Part shown: positions 27,836-35,628 of the stretch, one piece after another | Numbering within the stretch: the stretch's first letter is position 1 | Layout: each line of letters starts with the position of its first letter | Source of the DNA: CAYVBJ01 sp964415185 | GTDB taxonomy: Bacteria; Bacteroidota; Rhodothermia; Balneolales; Balneolaceae | Direction of reading: 5' to 3' | NCBI GenBank assembly: GCA_964415185.1 | Contig: CAYPZI010000008.1 | Coordinates: 1-55,607, forward strand | Length of the DNA: 55,607 nt | Notes under the pieces: model-generated | The model's input: only the letters and a program-made list of their open reading frames with translations | Databases searched by the model: none | What the model was told of the DNA's origin: nothing | Program-made: the position numbers and the translations under genes

Positions 27836-27899
27836 ATTCATCGGATGACTCGGCCTTATTTAGTTCTTGATGTTACGTGCTTTCAGTCATCCGATGAAT
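27836..27899. repeat. Inverted repeat in ctaA-gntR gap
   Basis: ATTCATCGGATGACT (27836-27850) and AGTCATCCGATGAAT (27885-27899) are perfect 15-bp inverted arms around 34 bases. The core TCATCGGATGA recurs inside the palindromic element at 32289-32460. The rest of the 344-bp gap from 27803 to 28146 shows no convincing gene, only intergenic-type repeats such as a CGCAGAGTTACTCGG stretch near 28010. Confidence 0.55.
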
Positions 27900-28146
27900 G
27901 AAACTTTCACAATACCACAAGGCTACTCGCTAAAAAAAGCGCACTTCGCACTTATGGAGGAGGTTCGGTATAAAAACTTACAGAGAAAAGAAAACGAGGT
28001 ATTGGTTTCTCGCAGAGTTACTCGGATGAATCCGCTGAGTCCCGCAGATGCATTCTTGCTTTTTATTCTATAACTGGCGTACACTGAGGTTGCGATACAA
28101 CTTAAAAGCTACCTACTCCCTACTACATACTCCTTACTTTTTCCAA

Positions 28147-28929
28147 TCACCAATCCTGATCCACCAGGTCCAGCGGCAGGCCGGTGCCGGAATGGTCATC
28201 TTCATAAGGTACTGTCTTGGTAGTGAAATTGATCCGGTCGCTGCGGTAGACATCTTCCGAATATTGAAAATATTCACCCTCAATGGTTTGAATGAGCCGT
28301 TTGATCAGAAGCAGGGGAGTGCCCAGGGAGACATTCAGCATATCCTGTTCCGACTTGCCGGCGCTGATAGCTTCAATCCGTTGGGTGGCTTCGCCAAGCC
28401 GGGTGGAGGTATGATTGTACAGAAGATCAAAAATTGAATTATCCTCCAGGTTCTGATCCATAATAGGTAAGAAAAGCTTGTAGTTGAAAAATGAACGTTC
28501 AACAATTAGCGGCTGGTCATTTCCATATCGAATTCGCACAATTCGAACCAGCTTGTTTTTATCCTCCAGGTGCATGAGCCTCGTGAGATAACTGGATGGA
28601 GTTACAATCTCATTTTCAACAATTTTTGCAGACGGACGAATATTATGCCGTTTCATCAGTTCGCTGAATCCGATCAGCTTGTCAGGGTCCTGTTCAATTT
28701 TCTTATATGTAACAAAAGTTCCCTTGCCCTGCTCACGGATCAGGTAGCCCTGCTGTAGCAACAGTTTCACCGCTTCGCGGACGGTGCCCCGGCTTACATT
28801 GAATGTTTGGACCAGCTCGGTATCGCTTGGAAACCTGTCATTTTCTTCAAAATTTCCGTCGCGTATCTGATCCAATAACTCTTCATAGATCTGGTAATAC
28901 TTCGGGATTGGCTGCTTATGGGTATTCAT
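28147..28929 (-). CDS. GntR-family regulator with UTRA domain
   Basis: A 260-residue HutC-subfamily transcription factor. The winged helix covers about residues 8-75 (FPSDTELVQTFNVSRGTVREAVKLLLQQGYLIREQGKGTFV). A UTRA ligand-binding domain follows to the C-terminus. Such proteins respond to a small metabolite and bind palindromes. A palindromic site AACTATACAAGTT lies 20 bp upstream of its own start, and 14 bases of it (ACTATACAAGTTAA) are repeated upstream of the serine palmitoyltransferase gene at 46463. The ligand is unknown. Confidence 0.9.
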   Translation of the reverse strand: MNTHKQPIPKYYQIYEELLDQIRDGNFEENDRFPSDTELVQTFNVSRGTVREAVKLLLQQGYLIREQGKGTFVTYKKIEQDPDKLIGFSELMKRHNIRPSAKIVENEIVTPSSYLTRLMHLEDKNKLVRIVRIRYGNDQPLIVERSFFNYKLFLPIMDQNLEDNSIFDLLYNHTSTRLGEATQRIEAISAGKSEQDMLNVSLGTPLLLIKRLIQTIEGEYFQYSEDVYRSDRINFTTKTVPYEDDHSGTGLPLDLVDQDW

Positions 28930-28948
28930 CTTGTTTAATCATTAATTC

Positions 28949-28961
28949 AACTATACAAGTT
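28949..28961. promoter_or_regulatory. Candidate GntR operator (autoregulatory)
   Basis: AACTATACAAGTT has AACT/AGTT arms around ATACA, matching the general TATAC-containing palindromes of HutC-type regulators. It lies 20 bp before the regulator's start codon. Confidence 0.45.
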
Positions 28962-29108
28962 AACTGAATTTGTGATGAAGTACCACTTTAGGGGTTTTGA
29001 CAGCCGGAAAAATTTACAAAACAAAGGATAGCTGAATAACTAAACTTCGATTTGTTAAACCTATAGGATTAATGCAAACGTTCTGGACGGATCCTGAACA
29101 AAAAATTT

Positions 29109-30119
29109 TTAAAATCCATGCAAGCCAAACCCGTAATTCGAAAGTAAGTCCCTGTTTTCATCCAAAAAATTTTTGATTTCGTTGATACTCACCGTATGCG
29201 TTAACCCGTAATTGATCCGGTTAAAACGCTCAACAAATATGGAATCGTTATAGGGAACTTCCGGCGTATAATTATTTTGTGTGATCGTCCCCGGGGTCAT
29301 TAAATACTCCGTATCGGATGTTGTAGAGGTTATCATCCCCACCCACTCCGGTTCGGATGTGCTGTTATTAACGGCAAGTACGATTCCGCCTGAAAATCCC
29401 TTGTTAAACGGTGCATCAATCGTGAAAGTGGTTTCCTTTAACCGTTCGCTCAGGCTTACAAGTCCGCTGCTTATCACTTTTATTCCCTTGGGATAACCAA
29501 TGGCATATACAAAATCGGCCCAGTTCAGTTCGGATGAATTGCCTGCCCTGATGGTACCCGGCTTTGGTTCATCGTCTAAATCAAAAACAGTGGTCATCAA
29601 GGCAAGATCTCTGTGGCTGTCGGTTGCAACAGGTTTTATGGGGCCGATGTTATTTTCGGTAAGCAATGAAAACGAATCACGCACTTTAACAGATACGGCA
29701 GCAAGAACACCTGATTCGCGATCCCTGTAATGCCAGAGGGTATCGGGGTAGCTGACAATATGATTTGCTGTAAGCAGCAGGTAGTTGTCATTAGCTTCAG
29801 CAATCATTACAGCCGTACCGGCTCTCGATTCGTTATCAATTGTACTTGATTCAGCTATCGTTTTTAAATCAATTTCATTCAACCCGGAAGGCATGAAGTT
29901 TTGATCTGTTGCAAAGTTGTGTGTCTGATAAAAAACCGTACTCTGAATTCTTACAATCAAATCAAAGTTTTCATCCAGCCAACGGTCAAGCCCGGCGGGT
30001 TCTGCCGTTTTGGAATAATAATTTTTATTTTGCTGTTGCGCGGTTTCTTTACTGCTGCTGCAGCCATTAATGAAGGCAAAGAGAGCCAGTAAGATACAGA
30101 AGTTTTGGAAAGTGCTCAT
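29109..30119 (-). CDS. Trypsin-like serine protease lipoprotein
   Basis: A 336-residue exported protein. The N-terminus FCILLALFAFINGCSSSKE is a lipoprotein signal with Cys about 20. A chymotrypsin-fold protease domain follows, with triad candidates His in LLTANHIVSYPD, Asp in HRDLALMTTVF and Ser in FNKGFSGGIVLAV. No PDZ domain is visible after it, unlike DegP/DegS. It probably acts in the periplasm or at the outer membrane, on an unknown substrate. The flanking genes give no functional clue. Confidence 0.82.
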   Translation of the reverse strand: MSTFQNFCILLALFAFINGCSSSKETAQQQNKNYYSKTAEPAGLDRWLDENFDLIVRIQSTVFYQTHNFATDQNFMPSGLNEIDLKTIAESSTIDNESRAGTAVMIAEANDNYLLLTANHIVSYPDTLWHYRDRESGVLAAVSVKVRDSFSLLTENNIGPIKPVATDSHRDLALMTTVFDLDDEPKPGTIRAGNSSELNWADFVYAIGYPKGIKVISSGLVSLSERLKETTFTIDAPFNKGFSGGIVLAVNNSTSEPEWVGMITSTTSDTEYLMTPGTITQNNYTPEVPYNDSIFVERFNRINYGLTHTVSINEIKNFLDENRDLLSNYGFGLHGF

Positions 30120-30312
30120 AAATAATGTGATTCCGTTTTAGAAAAAAAAACCGACAGCTTACTTACCGGTTTATCCCGTTATACAAAATAATCATTTGCA
30201 TGAAGTCTTAAACTTATTTTTGTAATTTGAAATCAAAATGCCTAACGGGATGAATGTATGACCCCGTTCAATTGTTTAGGAAACAAACTCTGAAATTAAA
30301 CTTCAAAATACT

Positions 30313-30903
30313 ATGACAGCAGTAAATTCTACGATGTTAGATCTTGGCACTAAGGCACCGTCTTTTACTCTGCCCGATCCGGATGGAAATAGGGTATCCA
30401 CTGATGATGTAAAAGGAAAAAACGGCTTGCTGGTTATGTTTATCTGTAACCATTGCCCTTTTGTGAAACTGATCAAGGAAGAATTGGCACGTTTTGCAAA
30501 GGAATATCAGGATAATGGAATCGGAATGGTTGCCGTCAGTGCAAACGATGTTGAGAATTATCCCGACGATCGCCCGGAAAAGATGAAGCAAGACGCGGAG
30601 AAGTTTGGGTACACCTTCCCCTATTTGTATGATGAATCACAGGAAACGGCAAAAGCCTATACCGCTGCTTGTACTCCCGATTTTTTTCTTTTTGATGAAA
30701 ACCTTGAACTTGTTTACAGGGGACAGTTCGACGATGCGAGGCCGGGTAATGACAAAGAAGTTACCGGTGCAGACCTGAGAAAGGCTGCCGATGCTCTTTT
30801 GAAAGGTGAAACAGTACCCGAAAGCGAGCAAAAGCCAAGTATCGGGTGCAATATTAAATGGAAAAAAGGGAACGAGCCGGAATATTTCGGCAAGGCAGGA
30901 TAA
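30313..30903 (+). CDS. Thioredoxin-like AhpC/TSA-family protein
   Basis: A 196-residue cytoplasmic redoxin with no signal peptide. The fold start TKAPSFTLPDPDGNRVS leads to FICNHCPFVKLIKEEL, a CxxC redox pair, and a third cysteine in YTAACTPDFFLFD before the cis-Pro. This pattern marks a widespread family annotated only as thioredoxin family protein. It ends one base before the pdxH start, so it is probably co-transcribed with pdxH and trmB. The physiological partner is unknown. Confidence 0.85.
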   Translation: MTAVNSTMLDLGTKAPSFTLPDPDGNRVSTDDVKGKNGLLVMFICNHCPFVKLIKEELARFAKEYQDNGIGMVAVSANDVENYPDDRPEKMKQDAEKFGYTFPYLYDESQETAKAYTAACTPDFFLFDENLELVYRGQFDDARPGNDKEVTGADLRKAADALLKGETVPESEQKPSIGCNIKWKKGNEPEYFGKAG

Positions 30904-30904
30904 T

Positions 30905-31546
30905 ATGTTGAAAAATTTGCAAGATCTGCGCCGTGAGTACAAAAAAGGCAAACTTACCGAAGATGTGATCCCTGAAAACCCGGTCGATTTTTTCAGGGAG
31001 TGGTTTGACGAAGCGGGTGAAGCGGAAGTGACCGAGCCGAATGCAATGTCGCTTGCTACGGTTTCACCCGATTGTATACCTGAAGTACGTACGGTATTGC
31101 TCAAGGGCATTGAAGGCGGCGCCATCCAGTTTTTCACAAACTACACGAGCGATAAAGCTGAAGAACTTGCACAACATCCCTATGCCTCATGCTGTTTTTG
31201 GTGGGCGGAACTGGAAAGGCAAGTCAGGATCAGCGGTCCTGTAACAAAGCTGGACGAAGCTGAAAATATCGCGTACTTCAAAACAAGGCCGCGGGAAAGC
31301 CAGATCGGCGCCTGGGCTTCCAACCAGAGCAGTGAAATTAAGGGCAGGGAAGTGCTTATATCAGAATTCGAGAAATTCAAAAAGAAGTTTGAGGGGCGGG
31401 AAATTCCGAAACCGGCTGAGTGGGGTGGATATTCAATCGAGATTCAAAAAATCGAATTCTGGCAGGGAAGGCCCGGAAGGCTCCACGACCGGATCAACTG
31501 CACCTGCCAAAACGGCAAATGGATCAAACGAAGGCTTGCTCCCTGA
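30905..31546 (+). CDS. pdxH: Pyridoxamine 5'-phosphate oxidase
   Basis: FMN-dependent oxidase making pyridoxal phosphate, 213 residues from the ATG at 30905. The frame is open upstream to 30806 but that overlaps the redoxin gene. Recognisable blocks are MSLATVSPDCIPEVRTVLLKG, FFTNYTSDKAEEL, RESQIGAWASNQSS, and the C-terminal FWQGRPGRLHDRI ... RRLAP motif that contacts FMN and substrate. The stop is directly followed by the trmB ATG. Confidence 0.97.
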   Translation: MLKNLQDLRREYKKGKLTEDVIPENPVDFFREWFDEAGEAEVTEPNAMSLATVSPDCIPEVRTVLLKGIEGGAIQFFTNYTSDKAEELAQHPYASCCFWWAELERQVRISGPVTKLDEAENIAYFKTRPRESQIGAWASNQSSEIKGREVLISEFEKFKKKFEGREIPKPAEWGGYSIEIQKIEFWQGRPGRLHDRINCTCQNGKWIKRRLAP

Positions 31547-32209
31547 ATGACGAAGAACAAGCTGCAGCGGTTTGAGGAGATAGCCGGATTTCCAAACGTT
31601 CTCGAATATACCGATTTTGAGAATGATGACGAGAAACCAAAGGGGAGATGGGCTTCAGAAGTTTTCGGAAATGATCGCCCCATCTGTTTGGAGCTGGCCT
31701 GCGGGAAAGGTGAGTATGCACGTGCCCTGGCAGAGATAGATCCGGACAGGAGCTACATCGGGATCGATATCAAGGGAGCCCGCATCTGGAAAGGTGCCAA
31801 AATTGCCCTCGAAAAGAAAATGGACAACATCCGCTTTCTTCGAATGCAGATCGACCATCTTGACGAATACTTCGCCCCCGGTGAAGTGGATGAGATCTGG
31901 ATTACCTTTCCCGATCCGTACCTTCGGAAGAGTAAATCATCCAAAAGGCTCACTTCACCCAAATTCATAGACATCTACAGAAAGATTTTAAAACCGGGTG
32001 GAAAGATTCAACTCAAAACCGATTCGGAACTGTTGTTCCGGTTCACAAAAGAAACCATCCGGGAAACAGGATGTAAAACCGTCGACCTCGTTGAAGATGT
32101 TTACAAAGAGAGGCCGGATGACGAGTTGCTCACCATTCAGACGTTTTATGAAAAACAGCATCTCGAAAAAGGAAAGACGATCAGGTATGTTTGTTTTAAA
32201 CTGAATTAG
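31547..32209 (+). CDS. trmB: tRNA (guanine-N7)-methyltransferase
   Basis: SAM-dependent methyltransferase forming m7G46 in tRNA, 220 residues. It has the SAM motif CLELACGKGEYARALAE, the segment YIGIDIKGARIWKGAK, the signature WITFPDPYLRKSK, and a C-terminal block DELLTIQTFYEKQHLEKGKTIRYVCFKLN-type ending. It directly follows pdxH. The last about 55 bp are repeated in degenerate form at 35329, on the far side of the accessory block. Confidence 0.95.
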   Translation: MTKNKLQRFEEIAGFPNVLEYTDFENDDEKPKGRWASEVFGNDRPICLELACGKGEYARALAEIDPDRSYIGIDIKGARIWKGAKIALEKKMDNIRFLRMQIDHLDEYFAPGEVDEIWITFPDPYLRKSKSSKRLTSPKFIDIYRKILKPGGKIQLKTDSELLFRFTKETIRETGCKTVDLVEDVYKERPDDELLTIQTFYEKQHLEKGKTIRYVCFKLN

Positions 32210-32210
32210 C
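32156..32210 (+). repeat. trmB 3' end, left copy of a direct repeat
   Basis: The segment from CAGCATCTC to TTTTAAACTGAATT is the functional end of trmB. It matches 35329-35385 closely over about 55 bp (GACGATCAGG, TATGTTTGTTTTAAA shared) with small indels. The two copies bracket 3.1 kb holding the propeller and peptide genes. Confidence 0.7.
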
Positions 32211-32288
32211 GGATCTTGTGTAGAAATCAAGCCTTTTTGTTTCACGCAGAACGCAGAGAAAATATCGCAAAGTTCGCGGAAATGCCAT

Positions 32289-32460
32289 TAGTGTCTTGTC
32301 ATCTTTAATACAACATTTGAGCGAAGAAAGTCATCGGATGAGTTTTATCGAAAAGTCAGGCATTTTTGTATTCTTGCACTGTTTAAGGGTTGACTCATCC
32401 GTCAAAGGCCGGACACGGTCCGATGACTTATCCGGCATTTAATCATTGACATGGCACTTA
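32289..32460. repeat. Nested palindromic element, TAGTGTC family
   Basis: Imperfect terminal inverted repeats TAGTGTCTTGTCA (32289-32301) and TGACATGGCACTTA (32447-32460) enclose a second pair, AAGTCATCGGA (32328-32338) and TCCGATGACTT (32419-32429). It is non-coding. The ends match those of the element at 3250-3372, while the inner arms match the core of the repeat at 27836. The 32210-32288 stretch holds a CGCAGAACGCAGAG-like intergenic repeat. The gap to the next start at 32569 shows nothing else clear. Confidence 0.55.
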
Positions 32461-32568
32461 GTATATTATTTAACTTCTGCTATACACTTTACCAGGTCAA
32501 AGTTATTACCTTTGGTAGATTGGAAAAATGGATGGCAATGTTTTCCACGGTCAATAAAAATTAATTTA

Positions 32569-33624
32569 ATGAGAATTTTTGCAGGCTATTTTTGGATTGT
32601 ATCTATTTTACTGCTGATAACCGTTAATTGCAGCAAGGAAAATAATTTTGAATTTAATAATGTTGAATCAATAACCGGCCGGCCTGTCGAAGATATAACA
32701 ATACATAGTAGCGGGAATGTATACCTGAGCGTTATTGATACTCTTTTGATTATTGTTAAAGCAGAAGAACCGTTTCTTCAGATTTACAGTACCAATACCC
32801 ATAAAAAATTGGTTGAATTCGGAACAAGTGGCCGGGGTCCAAATGAATTTTTATCAGCAGACTTGTTAAATGAAGATGCTTCAATTTCTTCACATGATAT
32901 CTCAGTTATAAATATTCATGATTTCAAAAGAAATAAAATAGCCCAGGTAAATTTATCCGAACTATTGGATCGAGGATCTTCATATTCTGTTACTTTCAAA
33001 AATATTCCAAACAGCGGGCAGTATTTTACATTTATTCACTATTCGGATAATGAATATTTTATAGCAACTCCCAACTCGGGTGGAATCTTAACGATTTATT
33101 CAAAGCCAGAGTCAGATTTTACAGATATACCTTACTTGCCAGAGTTGGATTTTGAAGTTCCGGAATTCATCTTGCCGATCATTTATCGTCCGGCCGTGTT
33201 GGTTAACAAGAAAAGGAATCTGATTGCAGTGGCTCCGCAACATCTGGGAGAAATAAATTTCTTTAATTTTGAAGGGCAATTGGTTAATTCTTCAGTGTTT
33301 GAACCCAGACATAAATACAAGGATGAAATTTCAAAAGGTATAGACGCTTTGAACGATATTAAAACTTATATAATAGAACTGGATTTTTATAGTGATTTCA
33401 TTTTTGCTCTTAATTACAATACGCCGGTCAGTGAATTGAATGCTGAATCGTGGCAAACGAAGGTTCAGGTATTTGACTGGAATGGAAATCCGGTCAAAGA
33501 ATTCAGGTTTGCTGATGGCAGGCCGGTCAGGTCCTTTGCCGTTGATAGCTTGCACAGGCGTATATATGCTTATGATCCCATGAGTTCTGAATTTAATTTG
33601 GTTTTATATGATTTCAGCATATAA
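32569..33624 (+). CDS. Predicted 6-bladed beta-propeller lipoprotein A
   Basis: A 351-residue lipoprotein from the ATG at 32569; the frame is open to 32446 but the upstream part has no signal. The N-terminus IVSILLLITVNCSKENN is a lipobox-like signal with Cys about 18. The rest is rich in short beta strands with Asp/Asn turns, and contains FGTSGRGPNEF, a motif shared with propeller proteins B (EGRGPFELE) and C (GRGPGELVT) in this window. This suggests the TolB-like/BF-type 6-bladed propeller families common in Bacteroidota. It is markedly AT-rich compared with trmB. No function is known; a surface or periplasmic location is inferred. Confidence 0.7.
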   Translation: MRIFAGYFWIVSILLLITVNCSKENNFEFNNVESITGRPVEDITIHSSGNVYLSVIDTLLIIVKAEEPFLQIYSTNTHKKLVEFGTSGRGPNEFLSADLLNEDASISSHDISVINIHDFKRNKIAQVNLSELLDRGSSYSVTFKNIPNSGQYFTFIHYSDNEYFIATPNSGGILTIYSKPESDFTDIPYLPELDFEVPEFILPIIYRPAVLVNKKRNLIAVAPQHLGEINFFNFEGQLVNSSVFEPRHKYKDEISKGIDALNDIKTYIIELDFYSDFIFALNYNTPVSELNAESWQTKVQVFDWNGNPVKEFRFADGRPVRSFAVDSLHRRIYAYDPMSSEFNLVLYDFSI

Positions 33625-33686
33625 ATGATAGAAAGCGACTTTCAAAAGTCAAGTATAGATAAAAGGCAATCGATATATATCCTTCT

Positions 33687-33728
33687 TTTCAACAATTGAA
33701 CAGTTCTGCAATTCAACAGTTTAACACA
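33687..33728. repeat. Degenerate CAATTCAACAGTT tandem repeat
   Basis: The stretch reads as overlapping variants of CAATTGAACAGTTCTGCAATTCAACAGTTTAAC. A similar stretch is at 35484-35520, so one lies on each side of the peptide and propeller B genes. Origin unknown. Confidence 0.45.
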
Positions 33729-33814
33729 ACTCCTCTCATCGTTTTAGTTGAAACTGCCCTGCCGTATTTTACAACCATTCTGTTCAAAATGTTACAAATT
33801 TATTATAAATTTAG

Positions 33815-33847
33815 TTTGACTTTCTCTCTCTCCCTCTCTCTATTGTG
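33815..33847 (+). promoter_or_regulatory. Promoter candidate with CT-repeat spacer for the small peptide
   Basis: TTTG at 33815-33818 and TATTGTG at 33841-33847 match the Bacteroidota -33/-7 pattern with a 22-nt spacer made almost wholly of CT dinucleotides (33823-33840). A spacer of this composition can change length by slippage. The first possible peptide start (33879) is 32 bp downstream. Confidence 0.4.
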
Positions 33848-33891
33848 CATTAGTAAACTTTAATTAAAATTAAAGACCATGAAAAAGAAAA

Positions 33892-34002
33892 ATGAAAACT
33901 TTTGTGTGTACTTCCGGAGGATTTGGTCAAAAATGTTGGTTTGATGGAAACGGATGCGATGTTAGTGCTCAAATTCCTTGTGCTGATCCCGAAGAAAATT
34001 AA
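33892..34002 (+). CDS. Small cysteine-rich peptide (36 aa)
   Basis: A 36-codon ORF encoding a Gly/Cys-rich peptide with four cysteines in the pattern C-x8-C-x6-C-x7-C (starting VCTSGGFGQKCW) and an acidic tail. No signal peptide is present. An upstream ATG at 33879 (MKKKN...) is in another frame; deleting one A of the run at 33888-33892 would join them into a 40-residue product. The gene is followed at once by a terminator and then the propeller B lipoprotein, the same layout as the six-cysteine peptide at 49336. It resembles the short cysteine-rich tails of Bacteroidota peptides that neighbour 6-bladed propeller proteins (NVEALA-type), but lacks their leader. It may be a remnant. Confidence 0.45.
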   Translation: MKTFVCTSGGFGQKCWFDGNGCDVSAQIPCADPEEN

Positions 34003-34029
34003 ACCCAAATCAAGTTCATATGTAATAGC

Positions 34030-34063
34030 AACCAGGACTGAAGTAAGTTCTGGTTGTTTTTTT
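34030..34063 (+). terminator. Terminator between peptide and propeller B
   Basis: AACCAGGACT and AGTTCTGGTT form a 10-bp stem with one G-T pair and a 6-base loop, followed by TGTTTTTTT-type T run. It ends 5 bases before the next start codon, so any propeller B transcript from the peptide promoter must read through it. Confidence 0.75.
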
Positions 34064-34068
34064 AAAAG

Positions 34069-35256
34069 ATGAAGTTCAGATTCTCTTTACTAATACGAAG
34101 TACACTATATATATCGATTTGTATTGTTCTATTGTCATGCAATTTTGAGTCTACAATTGATGACAATGGGAGTATAAAAATCATGGTTGATGTAAACCGA
34201 AAGGGAGAAATAAAGTTGTCAGAAGTTTGTAAAGAAGTGAAGTATTTAGGTTTGTACAATGACACTGATTTACTCCCAATAAGTGAGGTCAGTAAACTGA
34301 TTTTTAAAAACGGGAGATTTTATCTGTTTGATCAAAATCAGGGAAATGTTTTTATCTTTTCAGAAAAAGGTGTTTTTTTAAATTCCTTTCAAGTTTTAGA
34401 GGGTAGAGGGCCATTTGAATTAGAGAGGGTAGCAGATTTTGCTGTTGACAATAAGAACGAGCGTATTATAGTGCTCGGTTTTGCAAAATTAGTTGTTTAT
34501 AACTTTGAAGGTGAACCAATAGACGAACTTCAAATAACGATTCTGCCACAGAAATTAACTGTTTATCGGGAAGACTTTCTTTTTTTACTTGACTCTAGTT
34601 CACCTGAGAGGCAGGTGGGGGATGGATATAACCTTGTTAGAATGTCTGAAGATGGAGCTATTGTACAAACATTTCTAAAAAGCAGTTATATTAAAAATCA
34701 AAAAAAATACTTTTTATTGGTTTCAAATAATTTCCCGGAATACAATGGAAAACAATTGTTTTTTAATTCTCCGGATCCAAATATCTATGAAATAGATGAA
34801 GAATTTTTAAAGATTAGATACACTATTGATTACGGCAATTCAGCAATACCAGACGGATATTTTGATGATATTCAACCCGAAGCATCAGATAATGAAATTA
34901 TAAGAAATATCTTTTCAGAAGGATACGCATCACTCCTGCATAATGTATTGGAAACGGATCAGCAGCTCTATTTTCAGTTTGCGACTTCGTTTGAAGAAAA
35001 TTCATCTAAAGTATTTTTCTCCAAAAAAAGTCACAGCACAAGGGTTGGTAAAACTTTAGTAAATGATTTTGATATTTCTTTTGAAACTGAAATCAGTTTT
35101 TTTCACAGTTTTAAAAATTACCTTGTAAAGACATTATTCATATTAAATTTGTCAGATTCCGATAAAAAAAGTGTTTTAGAATCATTAAGCAACAAATTCC
35201 GAAATAGCTCAGAGCCTGAAATAGTTCTTTTGATGTGCGAAACTAAAGAGTTTTAA
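34069..35256 (+). CDS. Predicted 6-bladed beta-propeller lipoprotein B
   Basis: A 395-residue lipoprotein. The signal LYISICIVLLSCNFES has a good lipobox (LLSC, Cys about 24). The body begins IKLSEVCKEVKYLGL and proceeds through repeated beta-hairpin units (FYLFDQNQGNVFIFSEKG, then VLEGRGPFELERVADFAVD), the pattern of the DUF5128-like 6-bladed propeller family of Bacteroidota. The start codon lies 5 bases after the terminator T-run. It is AT-rich. It may bind, export or protect the adjacent peptide, which is inference from linkage only. Confidence 0.75.
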   Translation: MKFRFSLLIRSTLYISICIVLLSCNFESTIDDNGSIKIMVDVNRKGEIKLSEVCKEVKYLGLYNDTDLLPISEVSKLIFKNGRFYLFDQNQGNVFIFSEKGVFLNSFQVLEGRGPFELERVADFAVDNKNERIIVLGFAKLVVYNFEGEPIDELQITILPQKLTVYREDFLFLLDSSSPERQVGDGYNLVRMSEDGAIVQTFLKSSYIKNQKKYFLLVSNNFPEYNGKQLFFNSPDPNIYEIDEEFLKIRYTIDYGNSAIPDGYFDDIQPEASDNEIIRNIFSEGYASLLHNVLETDQQLYFQFATSFEENSSKVFFSKKSHSTRVGKTLVNDFDISFETEISFFHSFKNYLVKTLFILNLSDSDKKSVLESLSNKFRNSSEPEIVLLMCETKEF

Positions 35257-35328
35257 ATTACTATTTCTGGTTTAAAAAGCTCATCTTACAAATTTATTAT
35301 TTCAATTAATTTAGGGTCTTTTGAATAA

Positions 35329-35430
35329 CAGCATCTCAAAAAAGAGGTAAGACGATCAGGTATGTTTGTTTTAAATTGAATTCGTGAAGCTTGGCTCGAA
35401 ATCGATCCTTTCTGCATCAAGCAAAGGTTG
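35329..35430 (+). repeat. Degenerate second copy of the trmB 3' end
   Basis: CAGCATCTC through TTTTAAATTGAATT repeats the trmB end at 32156-32210 with indels that break the frame. Weaker similarity (GAAATC, TCCTTT) continues to about 35430. The remaining 35257-35628 interval otherwise holds only simple repeats and the tetR promoter region. Confidence 0.65.
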
Positions 35431-35483
35431 TGGAGGGGAGCCAAACAAAATTCGCTGAGATGCTCGTCTCAATATTCTAAATT

Positions 35484-35520
35484 GATTTCTACAATTCAAC
35501 GATTCTACAGTTCTACAACC
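35484..35520. repeat. Degenerate TTCTACAATTCAAC tandem repeat
   Basis: The stretch contains ACAATTCAACGATTCTACAG and TTCTACAAC, variants of the unit also found at 33687-33728. Confidence 0.45.
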
Positions 35521-35604
35521 CACCAGCTCACCAAATCACAAATCCGTCACAAATTCAAATTGCTGTTGACTTTCATCAGAATTTTAATAAATTGAGTGCG
35601 TTAC

Positions 35605-35617
35605 TTAACAGTGTTAA
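35605..35617. promoter_or_regulatory. Palindromic operator candidate upstream of tetR
   Basis: TTAACAGTGTTAA is a perfect 6-1-6 palindrome ending 11 bp before the tetR ATG and downstream of TTGACTTTC promoter-like sequence at 35569. It is a plausible autoregulatory TetR site controlling the tetR-fadE unit. Confidence 0.5.
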
Positions 35618-35628
35618 CCTGGTACGAT

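Noticed and set aside
27867..28073. 68-residue ORF in the ctaA-gntR gap
   Set aside because: It starts inside the inverted repeat and runs through CGCAGAG-type intergenic repeat sequence; no start signal or family.
32446..32568. 41-residue N-terminal extension of propeller A
   Set aside because: It begins in the right end of a repeat element and delays the lipoprotein signal, which fits the ATG at 32569 perfectly.
33687..35520. Possible CRISPR-like array from the CAATTCAAC repeats
   Set aside because: The units are short, degenerate and contiguous without unique spacers, and no cas gene is present.
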